From contig NW_004955477.1 of assembly GCF_000276665.1 (NCBI RefSeq), positions 4,481,214-4,545,213 of the forward strand: a stretch of DNA of 64,000 nt. The letters run 5' to 3'. The DNA is from Chinchilla lanigera (Eukaryota > Chordata > Mammalia > Rodentia > Chinchillidae). The translations under genes and the position numbers were made by a program. The notes beneath the pieces were generated by a model that saw only the letters and a list, made by a program, of their open reading frames with translations, did no database searches and was not told where the DNA came from. Of the stretch, positions 47,471-57,166 are shown in pieces (the first letter of the stretch is position 1; each line of letters begins with the position of its first letter).

Positions 47471-48784
47471 CTCCAATGTAGTTATCCTGGTAAAGGGTCT
47501 TAGGTCCCTTTGTGGAAGAAGAGGAGAAATACTGGCAGTATAACTTTTTGGTAGTGCGTAAGGGTTCTTTCTCAAGGGGACCTGACCTCCCCTTCATTCA
47601 AAGAGGTCTCAGCCTGCAAATTCATTCATGTCTGAGAACTGGTTGAGGGGTTGTGATTCTCTGTTGCTACAATTTGAGGTAGATATTTGCTCATTTGCTC
47701 TAAGATTTTTCTGCTTATAAAAATACAGTAAAAATTTAGTAGACTCCCTATCTATTTCACTTGAGGAATACCATGACTAATAAGGCATGGTTTATACATG
47801 TCAGACCGTTCTGACAATTGCTTTGCTTCTGCTGTCCATTAGAGTAAGTATGCCTACTTCACACTTGGTGGTTGAATGCTGCTGCTTGGGCCTTGTCACT
47901 CTAGGATCCAATTAAATCCATTGTCTAAGTTTTCCAATTGAGTGACTGCAGCTCCTGCCATAAGATCCAACATACAGAGCAAAACAATGGTGGGGCTCTT
48001 TGAGAATGCTTGTCCTACCCTCATAAATTTGTTTCTTAAGGTATTAGTGGAGGATGTATTTCTGGGCCCCCCCAACGTGAAGAATTAATTTTTACCTGGA
48101 AAATCCACTCTAGCATTCCCATTTCTCTGAGCTTTTGTTTACCCTCAGTAGTAATAAACCAAAGAACCTCATACATATCCAGCTCACTTACAGTGGGCCA
48201 TTTTTTGAACCATATTGCAACCAACCCACAAAATAAACTATTTACACCTCTTTTTAACTCCACAAACTTTGACATTAAATTCAGACTCTCTACTAAATAG
48301 GCCTATTGCAAGAAACAGCTTAATCAAGGTTTATGTTTCTTCTACTATTGTCTCACATCCTTAAATTCCAACCTTATACTTATTCCTCAGACTGCTACTT
48401 GTAGAATTTGAAAAGTTGAGAAGTTCTTTGGGAGTGTAGGAGGCCTCTTTGTGGGTCATATTATGTACCTCACCTCTAGGGCCTTCTAAGATTTGAGCTT
48501 GGTTGTAGACCTAGAAGCAAAAGTGGATGGTGAGGGTGGGTCTAAAGAGTATCTGTATTGTCTTACTTGGTAACTGCATCATGGACAGTTGTTATCCAAA
48601 GGCAACACAAGATTAGTTTCCACAAGTATAGGAAAAAGGCCAACATGGCAGGGATACCTCTGTCACTCAGGATGAAGTAGTCTCTTCCTCTGGCAAAATA
48701 ATCTCATCAGAATTAAGGAATTCAGTGTTCCCAAATTGTCAGGTTCCTTTCAAGTATCTCCATCCCAATGTTCTGGATCCTATT
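47471..48784 (-). pseudogene. ERVL gag-like region, decayed
   Basis: Upstream of the protease on the minus strand. The best preserved piece is a frame of 79 codons at 48036-48275 (contains GLVAIWFKKW and LREMGMLEWIF), which I take as ERVL gag by position and resemblance. The 5' end is cut by an antisense MaLR LTR; ERVL sequence may resume beyond it (49238-49846), but I could not confirm this. Confidence 0.55.
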
Positions 48785-49237
48785 TGTTTTAGTTACTTTT
48801 TTCATTGCTGAGACAAAACACCAACACCCAAACTTAAAGGAGGAAAGTTTTATTTTGGCTGATAGTTTGTAGAAGTTTCAGTCCATAATCAGTTGGCTCC
48901 AAGGCAAGGTGGCATGGCAGAGGGGAATTGTAAAGGAGAAACAGTCCACAGCAAATCATGGCAGGAAGAAGGCAGCAAGCAGTAACCAACAAGCAGTGTC
49001 TCTCATTCTGTCCCTTATATCTTATCCAGCCTACCCACCCTTAGAGCAGATAGCCCTTACATCCAGGTGGGGCACATTTAATCCTATTCAGAGCTATGCC
49101 AAACAAATAAATGGAGTAATTTAGTAATCACACACCCCTGATCCCAGCATTATATATTCCAGATCTAGCCATCTCTGAAAAGCCACACCAATGACTTCAT
49201 AAGGCTTTGGGGGGACATCTAGACACAAACCATAACA
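48785..49237 (-). mobile_element. MaLR LTR, antisense, inserted in ERVL
   Basis: On the minus strand it begins TGTTATGGTTTGTGTCTAGA and ends AAGTAACTAAAACA, a complete 453-bp rodent MaLR LTR. The neighbouring 5-mers CTATT (48780-48784) and TTATT (49238-49242) agree at four of five bases, as expected for a decayed target duplication. Confidence 0.8.
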
Positions 49238-49846
49238 TTATTATTTACAAGTCTCACTTTCACTTCAAATATGCTTTGAGGTTGAATGTTAAATTTTCAC
49301 TGTCATTTGACTAATTGAATTATGAGGGCTTGTTTCTGAGTTTTGACAGTTTCACCCCTACCTAAAGGACAGAAGTCTCTCTTTCAGGACTCACTTAGAA
49401 AACTTTAGATTCTTTATAGATGCCTGGAGTTGGAAATTTGAATCCTTGAGCTTCTTATGTTCTTTCACTCAGTTGTCCTGACAGTTTGTGCATGTCTATA
49501 GTTCATGATTTTCCTTTACCAGTTTGTCCAGAAATCTAAGAACAACCAGCAAGCATCATTATATTTCTTACTCTTTCACAATGTTCCTAAGTATTATATA
49601 TAGAGTCAGTAGATTCTTTGCATCTCACAAGTGTTGAGTTAAAAAAATCAAATGGATCTATATCATGTATTACTTTAAACAGTTCACACCATGGCCTATC
49701 AGCACTCTTACATTATCAGAAGAAGAAACCATGGCAACATTAGGTATCATCAAATTAGACAGCCAACTCCAGGAACCTCCAAGTCAATTAGAGAAATTCA
49801 TCCTTACAGTTCTGTCTCTCTAGAATCACTCTTGGTAACAAAAGTC
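49238..49846. other. Unassigned sequence between two LTRs
   Basis: About 600 AT-rich bases between two antisense MaLR LTRs. It could be the continuation of the ERVL 5' region, but no diagnostic motif or 5' LTR is visible. Confidence 0.35.
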
Positions 49847-49974
49847 TGTGTTAGTCTCTTTCTCATGACTGAGAAAAAACACCTAACACCCACAACTTCA
49901 AGAAAGAGAGGTTCATTCTGGCTCATGTTTTCAGTCCATAGTTGGTTGGTCCAAGGCAGCAAGAGCACAGAGGA

Positions 49975-50071
49975 GGGGCTGGGGATTTAGTTCAGCAGAA
50001 CAGCATCTGCCTGGCAGCGCAAGGTCATTAGTTCAATTCCCAGTACTGGAAAAAAAAAAAAAAAACAAATA
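49975..50071 (+). mobile_element. ID SINE inside a MaLR LTR
   Basis: GGGGCTGGGGATTTAGTTCA, CATCTGCCTGGCAG and AAGGTCATTAGTTCAATTCC plus an A-rich tail. The target AAGAGCACAG is found on both sides (49961 and about 50073), so the ID insertion is younger than the LTR. Confidence 0.93.
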
Positions 50072-50125
50072 AAAGAGCACAGGGGAAGAGACAGGTAGGC
50101 AAAAAGCTGTTCACCTGATGGCCAG

Positions 50126-50214
50126 GAGGCAGAGAGAGAGAGAGAGAGAGAGAGAAAGGGAGAGAGAGAGAGAGAAAGGGAGAGAGAAAGAGAGAAAGAG
50201 AGAGAGAGAGAGGG
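50126..50214. repeat. (GA)n tract within LTR
   Basis: GA and GAAA units that replaced part of the LTR body. The matching minus frame (serine/leucine rich) is an artefact. Confidence 0.92.
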
Positions 50215-50410
50215 ACCCAAGAAGAGAGACATTCCCTTCTAGGTCACACCCCTACTCTGCCTCTTCTACCAACAGCATACTCAGCTACTGAATTTGTCAA
50301 GGGATAAATCCACCAATGAATACAGTACTCCATGATCCAACTTCCCTCCAAAAGCTCTGCCTCTGAGCACATAACAGTTTTGGGGAACACTCTGGATCTA
50401 AACCATAACA

Positions 50411-50692
50411 AGATGAGTCACAGGGGGCCTTTCATAAAAATATACACTTGAAAGGTATATTTTCTCCCTGGACCCCTTGTCTCACTCTTTCTATTTCCTG
50501 CTGGCCATTACATGAGAAGTTTGTCCTATCATACCCTTCAGCCATGCTATTTTGCCTTAAACAATGGAGCCAGCCAACTATGCATTGAAATCTCTAAAAC
50601 TGTGAGCCAAAAGAAATCTTTCTTCATTTAAGTTTATTCAACCCAGGTATTTTTGCACAGTGAAAAAAAGCTGACCAATACAGAAAACTCAT
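50411..50692 (+). mobile_element. MaLR 5' LTR, right part
   Basis: TTTCTATTTCCTGCTGGCCA, AACAATGGAGCCAGCCAACT, AAACTGTGAGCCAAAAGAAA and GAAAAAAAGCTGACCAATAC are the right half of a sense MaLR LTR, leading directly into MaLR internal sequence. The left half is missing next to the antisense LTR. Confidence 0.75.
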
Positions 50693-52246
50693 ACTAAGAA
50701 GTGAGGTCATTGCTATGATAATACTGGACCATGAGGAATTGGTTTATAGGAGGAGTTTGGAAAAATTTGGAGATGCAGGCTAGAAAAGCCTTTGAATGAT
50801 ATGAACAGCACTTAATGGATGATTTTGGCATGAGTGCAAAAGCCTAGAAAGCTGACAAGAGTGTGGACAGTAAAGGCTGTGCTCATGAGGTTTCAGATGC
50901 AAATAAAGATTTGACTGGAAATTGACCTAGAGGCCATTCATGTTACATTCTGGCAAAGGATTTGTATACATTTTGTCTATCCCTAAGACTCTGTGGGAGG
51001 CCTAATTTGAAGGAAGTAGACTAATTTTTAATATTGTAGAGGAAATTCCAAGGCAGCACAGCATTCAGGAAGTGGTATGAGTATTGTTGGCTGATTCTGA
51101 CAGGATTTAGAATGAGAATCATGAGCAAACAGATTTGAAAACCTGACGTTTGGCCAGAAAAAGAAATACTGTGCTTGTAAAACTGGGCCTAAGGAAGGTA
51201 TGGTTAGCACCATTAAAAAGAAGTTCAGTATTTGTTCTGAGACAATAGAAAAGATGCCTCGAGTCTACCTTAGGAATTGTCTAGATTTCACCCATAATAG
51301 GCTCAAAGCTTTGTAAAATTATACAGTAATTTGAAAGACTTTGCTTTAAGAAGACAGCTCAGGTCACCCTGTTTACATGTTTGACTAGAGATGTTTCCCT
51401 ATGACTCCTTTCACTGTATTCAGCTTGAATGCACTAAAAGGTTGCTGAAGCCATGATACAAGGGGACCAGTTACTACTTGAGCTGACACCAGATGCTGGC
51501 ATCATCCATGTGATCTTTGTTTTACAGGTACACAGGATGAAGTGTTATGGGGTCATGGATTCACCCACCAAGATTTCAAAGGAAAGCCTGGGAGCAATGT
51601 GAAATAGAGTTGGAATACCTGTAGGCAGCCCTTGAGAGGGTGTTGCATGAAGCTGTGCAAGTTAAGCCAAAGCTGCAGTGGAGATGTTAGAGGAATTTAG
51701 AGGTGCCGTAATATGGGATGTCTGCCTATGGAAGGGGCAGACACTGAGCTAAGGAGAATAGCTATGTGAGCTGCAGCTGGAAAGGCCCTAGAGGCAGGGA
51801 TGCCCAAGCATTTTGGAGCTCAAATCATGCCACCACATGCCCCTAATGCCAGAAATTTTTTTGTAGCAGGAATCAAACTCAAGACCTTCTACCTCCTAGG
51901 CAGGTGCTGTACTGCTGAGCTATATCCCCAGCCCTGATGCCAGAAACTGAGCTATAGACAAAGTTAGCCTTGTTTAGTTTTGGTCTTGCTTTGTTCCATT
52001 CCTTTGGTATTCTCATATTATTCTCTTTAGAGATGGGAATGTTTATCTTGAGCCACTGTGTGTTGGAAATAACTTTTTTTAAAAAACAGTGGCTGGTAGC
52101 AAAAGGTTTTTCTTGAATTCCTGAGGAGAGTTTGGACTTGGGCTTTTGACCAATGCTTGAACTATTAAAACTTTGGGGGCTGTTGGAAATGGACTAAATG
52201 CATTAGCATTGTGAGATGGGCATGAGCCTGTAGGAGCCAGAATAGA
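50693..52246 (+). mobile_element. MaLR internal region
   Basis: The text between the two sense LTRs (for example AAGAAGTGAGGTCATTGCTA, ATGGATGATTTTGGCATGAG and a terminal TTGGGGGCTGTTGGAAATGG) is typical MaLR internal sequence. MaLR elements have no functional pol or env, so no proteins are expected. An antisense ID (51840-51935) lies inside. Confidence 0.75.
51840..51936 (-). mobile_element. ID SINE, antisense, inside MaLR
   Basis: Reversed ID with CAGGAATCAAACTCAAGACC, CCTAGGCAGGTGCTGTACTG and GAGCTATATCCCCAGCCC. The target TAATGCCAGAAA / TGATGCCAGAAA flanks it. Confidence 0.92.
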
Positions 52247-52703
52247 ATATAATAGTATAGATCTGGAATGTCCTCTATAGACTCATGTATAAAACAGTTG
52301 GTTCCCAGCTGATGATGCCACTGGAAGATGGTGGAAACTAGGAGATGGGGCCTAGTTGGAAGAGGTAGGTCATGGGGGCCGTGACCTTGTAGGGTACATT
52401 TTGTCCCATGATTCTCTTTGTCTCTCTCTCCATCTCTCTGTCTCTCTCTCCATCTCTCTGTTTCTGTCTCTCTGTCTCTGTCTCTCTCTCTGTCCTAAAT
52501 GCTGCCATGAGATGAGAAGCTTTGCCCCACCTCACCTTTCTGCCATAATGCACTACTTCACCACAGGCACAAAACAATGAGTGGAGCCAGTCAACAATAG
52601 ACTGAAATCTCTGAAATAGTAAACCAAAATAAACCTTTTTCCATTAAGTAGATTTATCCCTGGTATTTTGTCACAGTGACAGAAACCTGACTAACACACC
52701 ATC
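52247..52703 (+). mobile_element. MaLR 3' LTR, sense
   Basis: TATAGATCTGGAATGTCCTC, GTTGGTTCCCAGCTGATGAT, GGGGCCTAGTTGGAAGAGG, CTGAAATAGTAAACCAAAAT and AGAAACCTGACTAACACA are the ordered marks of a full MaLR LTR, with a CT expansion (52409-52494) in the middle. It pairs with the partial LTR at 50411. Confidence 0.85.
52409..52494. repeat. (CT)n tract within LTR
   Basis: CT, CTCCAT and CTCTGT units inside the 3' MaLR LTR. It mirrors the GA tract inside the antisense LTR at 50126, since that LTR runs in the opposite direction. Confidence 0.92.
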
Positions 52704-53302
52704 TTTCAATATAACAGAGACACTCTCTTCATAAAACTGGATAGATACATTCAACTTTTCTCCCTTCCGGGATAGTTAAAGGAAATCATCTTAAAGAGTT
52801 ATTAGAAAGGAAGTCATGCCTCCTAAATTTCCAACAATTGCATGATACATAAAATATAAAAATAGAACATCCAGAGCTAGAAAAATAAGAAAGTAAATAT
52901 TCATAATGTCATGGATCTGACTCATAAAATGTCTGTATATTCAAGATTGAATTTGAAATCAGAGAGACTGAGAACTCTTTGGAATTAGCATATAAAAATG
53001 AGCATTCTGTTCTGAAATCAAGTGGCATAAAACTGACATTGATTAGTAGATTAGAAGTAGAAGGATTTCAGGAGGAAAAGAAGAAACAATAGAACCCAGA
53101 ACAAAACTGCCCTCACGATCTCTAGCTAAGGATCCACCAACACACTGGTGAAGAAGAGCTGAAGGAAATAATGTGAAATTATGAAAAAGACTTACTTTTT
53201 TAAATGTCGAAGGTATTACTTATAATCTAAAAAATAAAATGCCAGAAATATCTAAGTGAAAAAGCAAATTATCAATTATACAATATAAGTGTTTACACAC
53301 TC
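52704..53302. other. AT-rich unassigned sequence
   Basis: About 600 AT-rich bases without a recognisable repeat or gene. Confidence 0.4.
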
Positions 53303-53315
53303 AAAAGGTACATGA

Positions 53316-53430
53316 GTGGCTGGGGATATAGCTTAGTGGCATAAGCACCTGTCTGGCAAGCACAAGGTCCTGAGTCTGACCCCTGGTACCAAAAAAAAAA
53401 AAAAAACCAAACAAACAAACAAACAAAAAA
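53316..53430 (+). mobile_element. ID SINE
   Basis: TGGCTGGGGATATAGCTTAG, CCTGTCTGGCAAGCACAAGG and GAGTCTGACCCCTGGTACC, followed by a long A-rich tail with (AAAC)n. The 13-bp target AAAAGGTACATGA is perfect on both sides (53303-53315 and about 53428-53440). Confidence 0.95.
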
Positions 53431-53551
53431 AGGTACATGACAGGAATATGCTAAAATATTAATGATGATTTGTTTGTATGGGGGTACATGCTCTGTTTTT
53501 CTTTTCCATTGTAAAAATACATTGCTGAGCATTAAAATGATTTTAGGACTT

Positions 53552-53645
53552 TTTTTTTGTTTTTTTTTCAGTACCAGAAATAAAACTCAGGACCTTGCAC
53601 TTGCCAAGCAGGCACTGTGCCACTGAGATATCTCCCCAACCTTAG
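53552..53645 (-). mobile_element. ID SINE, antisense
   Basis: A T-rich tail then CAGTACCAGAAATAAAACTC, CTTGCACTTGCCAAGCAGGC and ACTGAGATATCTCCCCAAC. It lies about 120 bp from the preceding ID in opposite orientation, so the two could pair in a transcript. Confidence 0.9.
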
Positions 53646-53739
53646 ACAGTTTTGAAAAATAGTTTCTATTTTTCCTCAGAGAGGCACCTGGGAAATCAGA
53701 CTGGAATCTGGATGAGATGGTATAACAATAAGGGCATGA

Positions 53740-53960
53740 TTAATGCTTTCAAGGCATTCTGGTGCACCAGGCATTGTATAGCATCCTTCATGGAGAGTAA
53801 ATGTTCATTTAATCCACATGACCATCCCGTGATGTCCCCTTCTATTCAAGAGTGGCATGAAGCATAAGAAAGAGAGTGATGTGATTATAACCCACTCATC
53901 TAGGCAGAAGCACAGCTAGGAAGTGAGCTCAAGTCTGTCTGACTGGAGTCCAGCTTCTAA
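53740..53960 (-). mobile_element. MIR fragment
   Basis: CACCAGGCATTGTATAGCAT, ATTTAATCCACATGACCATC, AGCACAGCTAGGAAGTGAG and GACTGGAGTCCAGCTTC are reversed MIR landmarks in order. Confidence 0.75.
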
Positions 53961-55223
53961 ATCTGTAGAGGAACAAGTTCCTCTGTCCAAGCCCATCCTC
54001 TGTATTATCTGTACTGTTTTATTGAAGAATTATTTTCTTATTCCCTATAATGGTTTGAGCAATCTTTCATTCTTACATCTGGTAATCCGAGCAATGTAGT
54101 TGAGGGTGGCAATGTGTAATGTAACAATCACTGTTGATTTGTATTATTTTGTCTTAATACCCTGTATCACTTTGAATGTTCTTGCTTTGATTTGTTTATG
54201 TTTGTGATACTGGTATGTTGCTACTGTTCTATTTTTTTGTTTGTTTCTCATTTACTACTCTCTTTAAAATAAAAAAAATAGTATTCTTTTCACATTAAAA
54301 AAAAAGATAGTCCATTAAAACTATCACAAAAATTACCCCTTTAGTGCTCAGTTCCAGAGGCGTGCAGAAGCCAAGTCTCAAGGAATTGGGGTAGCTAAAC
54401 CAAGGTTACATAGCAGGTCGGGGCAGAGAATCCACTTAGCCCTGCTCCTCTGACACTATGACACATACTTTGTCATCAGAAGGTTTGGGACTCCTACTCT
54501 GTTCTTCCCACCTCCAGGCACAGGCCAGGGTGTTTTCTAGCACATTCAGTAGCTTTTCATTAGACACTCTCAGGTGCAAGTCATCAGGAATCTGAAGACA
54601 AGGTCCTCTTTCAAGGAATGCATTTCTTTGTGCTATACATCCATCATAAGGCAGTGTGATATGGTTAATGACTGTGGGATTTTTGAGATCTGTCATGGAA
54701 GACCTGGAAGGCTGCTCCAGCAGCCAGGCAATGAGGAAAGACATTATAGAAGGGCTAGTAAATAAAAATCAATTCAATGCCACTAAAGTCTGTGACCCAG
54801 CACAAGAGAGACTCAACATTGAACCCAGGGTTCATCCTACCCTTTTTACCTTTAGTCCTCCCTTTACTCAGATTAACACCCTCCATATCTGAACTTCTTT
54901 TATCAGCAGTGTGTAGCAAGCTATATGGCAAGTGTAATGCTAGGCAGAGCCCAAGCATGAGAGTCAAATTTCTTGCTGGTGTTTAGGACCCTAGTTCCTG
55001 AGCTCACATGTGAGAAAGACCAACTGTAGCCATCATTCAGTGGTACTGAGTCAGATTTACTGAAAACCTATTGTGAGCTGATACAGATGGATAGAGAAGA
55101 GCTGATGGTAAGAAGGAGAGCTGAGACTCCTGATTTCAACTCTATCAGTAACTGAGTTATTTCCTTTCTTTATGCATTTTACCCTCATTTCCAAAATCAA
55201 TGTTTGTGAGTATTACACTTACA
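53961..55223. other. Unique non-coding sequence
   Basis: No gene was recognised. An A-rich patch lies near 54270-54306. A 102-codon frame on the minus strand (54436-54744) has no recognisable family. Confidence 0.4.
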
Positions 55224-55357
55224 GGACCCAGAGATGCAAACTCAATCTGACCAAGAGCAGACTGTGGCCAGGGTAGGTACTCAGGCTCTGCAAGTGTGCC
55301 AAAGAGGTCATCAGTCTAATAAAACACAACATAGACCCGGTGGACATGAGCAACTGA
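55224..55357. repeat. Direct duplication B, copy 1
   Basis: About 110-130 bp starting GATGCAAACTCAATCTGACC and including GTCATCAGTCTAATAAAACA, repeated in the same orientation at 57032-57166 with about 94 percent identity by eye over the core. A weaker similarity extends a few dozen bases further with an indel. The family is not known to me. Confidence 0.88.
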
Positions 55358-57031
55358 ATTTTATAAGTGGAACTAGCCTTAGAGCTGGCCACTCCCTGCA
55401 ATGAACACAAGAGAAAAAACATTTATAAGGAGTTAAGTAACATGTTCACGGACACAGAGCCAGCTAGAGGTGCCCTTTGTATTTATTCTATGTGAAAACT
55501 GGTTGAGGGTATAGATTGTAACCCTGAAGAAGTAGAAGCAAAAGTAATCAAAAGAGTAGCTGTGGCTTTACCTGCAGCTTGAGGAAGCCTCTGAGGGTCC
55601 AACAGTCAAAGAAGTGCCCTTCTCCTCCCCACTCCTACTCTCTGCCCCTGTTAAGATTTATCTCTACATTGCCAGTATATTTCCCTGGTGCAAATCCAAG
55701 TAAAGAAATGCAGATTTCCGACGCAAAGGGAGATGGGCAGAATGGGTAGTCTTCAAAGCCAGCAATAATCCTGCCATCCAGATAACAGGACTCTAGGGCT
55801 CTAGTCCCAGTGTTACAATTTGCTCTAAGAAACTGAACAATGGGAGCCTTAGTTTCTTTTTCAATTAAACAAGAGCAATGTTTGTCATATGCACCTTAAA
55901 GAGTAGCCTGCTAAAGAAAATGTGATTCCAACACCTGATAAAGGAGACTTTGTTCAACACTTCGGCAATGAATGAGAAAGCATTTCACTTCAAACACAAG
56001 GACAAGGGGGGCTTTATGGCCAGGGAGCAGAGTGAGGAGCATCAGTGCATTGAAAATTACTACGACAGACATCAAGGATAGGGGTTGTTGTTTTAGACAG
56101 GCCAAACACTTAAACATCAAAAGTAGATGAGGAACTTGATCCAATAACAAGGGGTGGGGCAGGAGGAGAAGACTTGCTAAGACTATAGTCAGTGCCCCCG
56201 CACAAACAGATCATTTTAATATAATACAGGACGGGCAGTCCACAGCCACAACAGGGGTCAAGCTCAAGACTTCCTCAAAAAGAAGGATCAGGAGAACCTA
56301 TTATTTAACCAATGGGATAGCCTTTGTCAAGCTACAAGACTGAAACAAAACACTCACTCTAACACGAAACTGTGAAAAATTATTTCCAGAACTTTGTTAT
56401 GTATTGTCTCTTGTAGTCACTGTTCTGAGTATTACTTAGCAATAGTTTGTTTAGTAGCCAGTGGAAATACATCTTGCATTTCAAATCTAATCAAACCAAA
56501 CACACAAACTTCAGGTGCGAGAAAAGCTGAGAAACAAAGAATTTCACAAGCCAATAATGTTATGACCAAGCAGTTAATTGTTTTAGCCATCATCACAGCT
56601 AGTGGCCAAGTTGTCAGTGGACTTCCAGGGGTTGGTCCTACTCAGGACCTGGGTGAGGGGCCCAGCCACTCACAAGAATGCTGGGGATGAGGTTCAGAGT
56701 TTACCCCACAGAGGCCTGTGTTAACCAATCCTGTGTTTCCAGTCTGAGGACAAATCAACATAGAAGTAGAGCAGACAGGGATTTTCTCATTGTATGTGAA
56801 AAGTCTCTCATGGTTCAAAGACTGCTGTTTAATAACTGCCAGGATTTTAGGAGTTGATTTAAACTCGTATGCCGGGTTTGAGAATATCACTAAGAAAGTA
56901 CATCACCTTGGCCAGGTGGGCAGTTTCCCCTGCAGTGCTGCATTGTAAGACACTTTTATTTTATCCATCAGGGTGGTTAGAGCTTTCCCACAAATATAGC
57001 ACAATATGAACTGAAGAAAGTCTGGGACCCA
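55358..57031. other. Spacer between duplication B copies
   Basis: About 1.7 kb of mainly unique sequence. No gene or clear repeat was recognised; open frames are under 100 codons. Confidence 0.4.
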
Positions 57032-57166
57032 GGACCCAAAGATGCAAACTCAATCTGACCAAGAGCAGACTGTGGCCAGGTTAGGCACTTGGGCTCTGCA
57101 AGTATGCCAAAGAGGTCATCAGTCTAATAAAACACAACATCGACCAGGTCATTGTGAGCCAACTGA
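57032..57166. repeat. Direct duplication B, copy 2
   Basis: Second copy, 1808 bp downstream of the first. It has lost a segment of about 18 bp relative to copy 1 past the core. Confidence 0.88.

Larger units (their letters stand above)
49847..50410 (-). mobile_element. MaLR LTR, antisense, carrying an ID insertion
   Basis: On the minus strand it begins TGTTATGGTTTAGATCCAGA and ends near AAGAGACTAACACA. It has been split by an ID SINE (49975-50070) and contains an expanded GA tract (50126-50214). It lies in the same orientation as the LTR at 48785. Confidence 0.8.

Noticed and set aside
43034..48784. A possibly intact endogenous retrovirus
   Set aside because: Stops, an integrase frameshift, a motif A substitution, the displaced pol segment, a missing 5' LTR and a truncated 5' end show it is dead.
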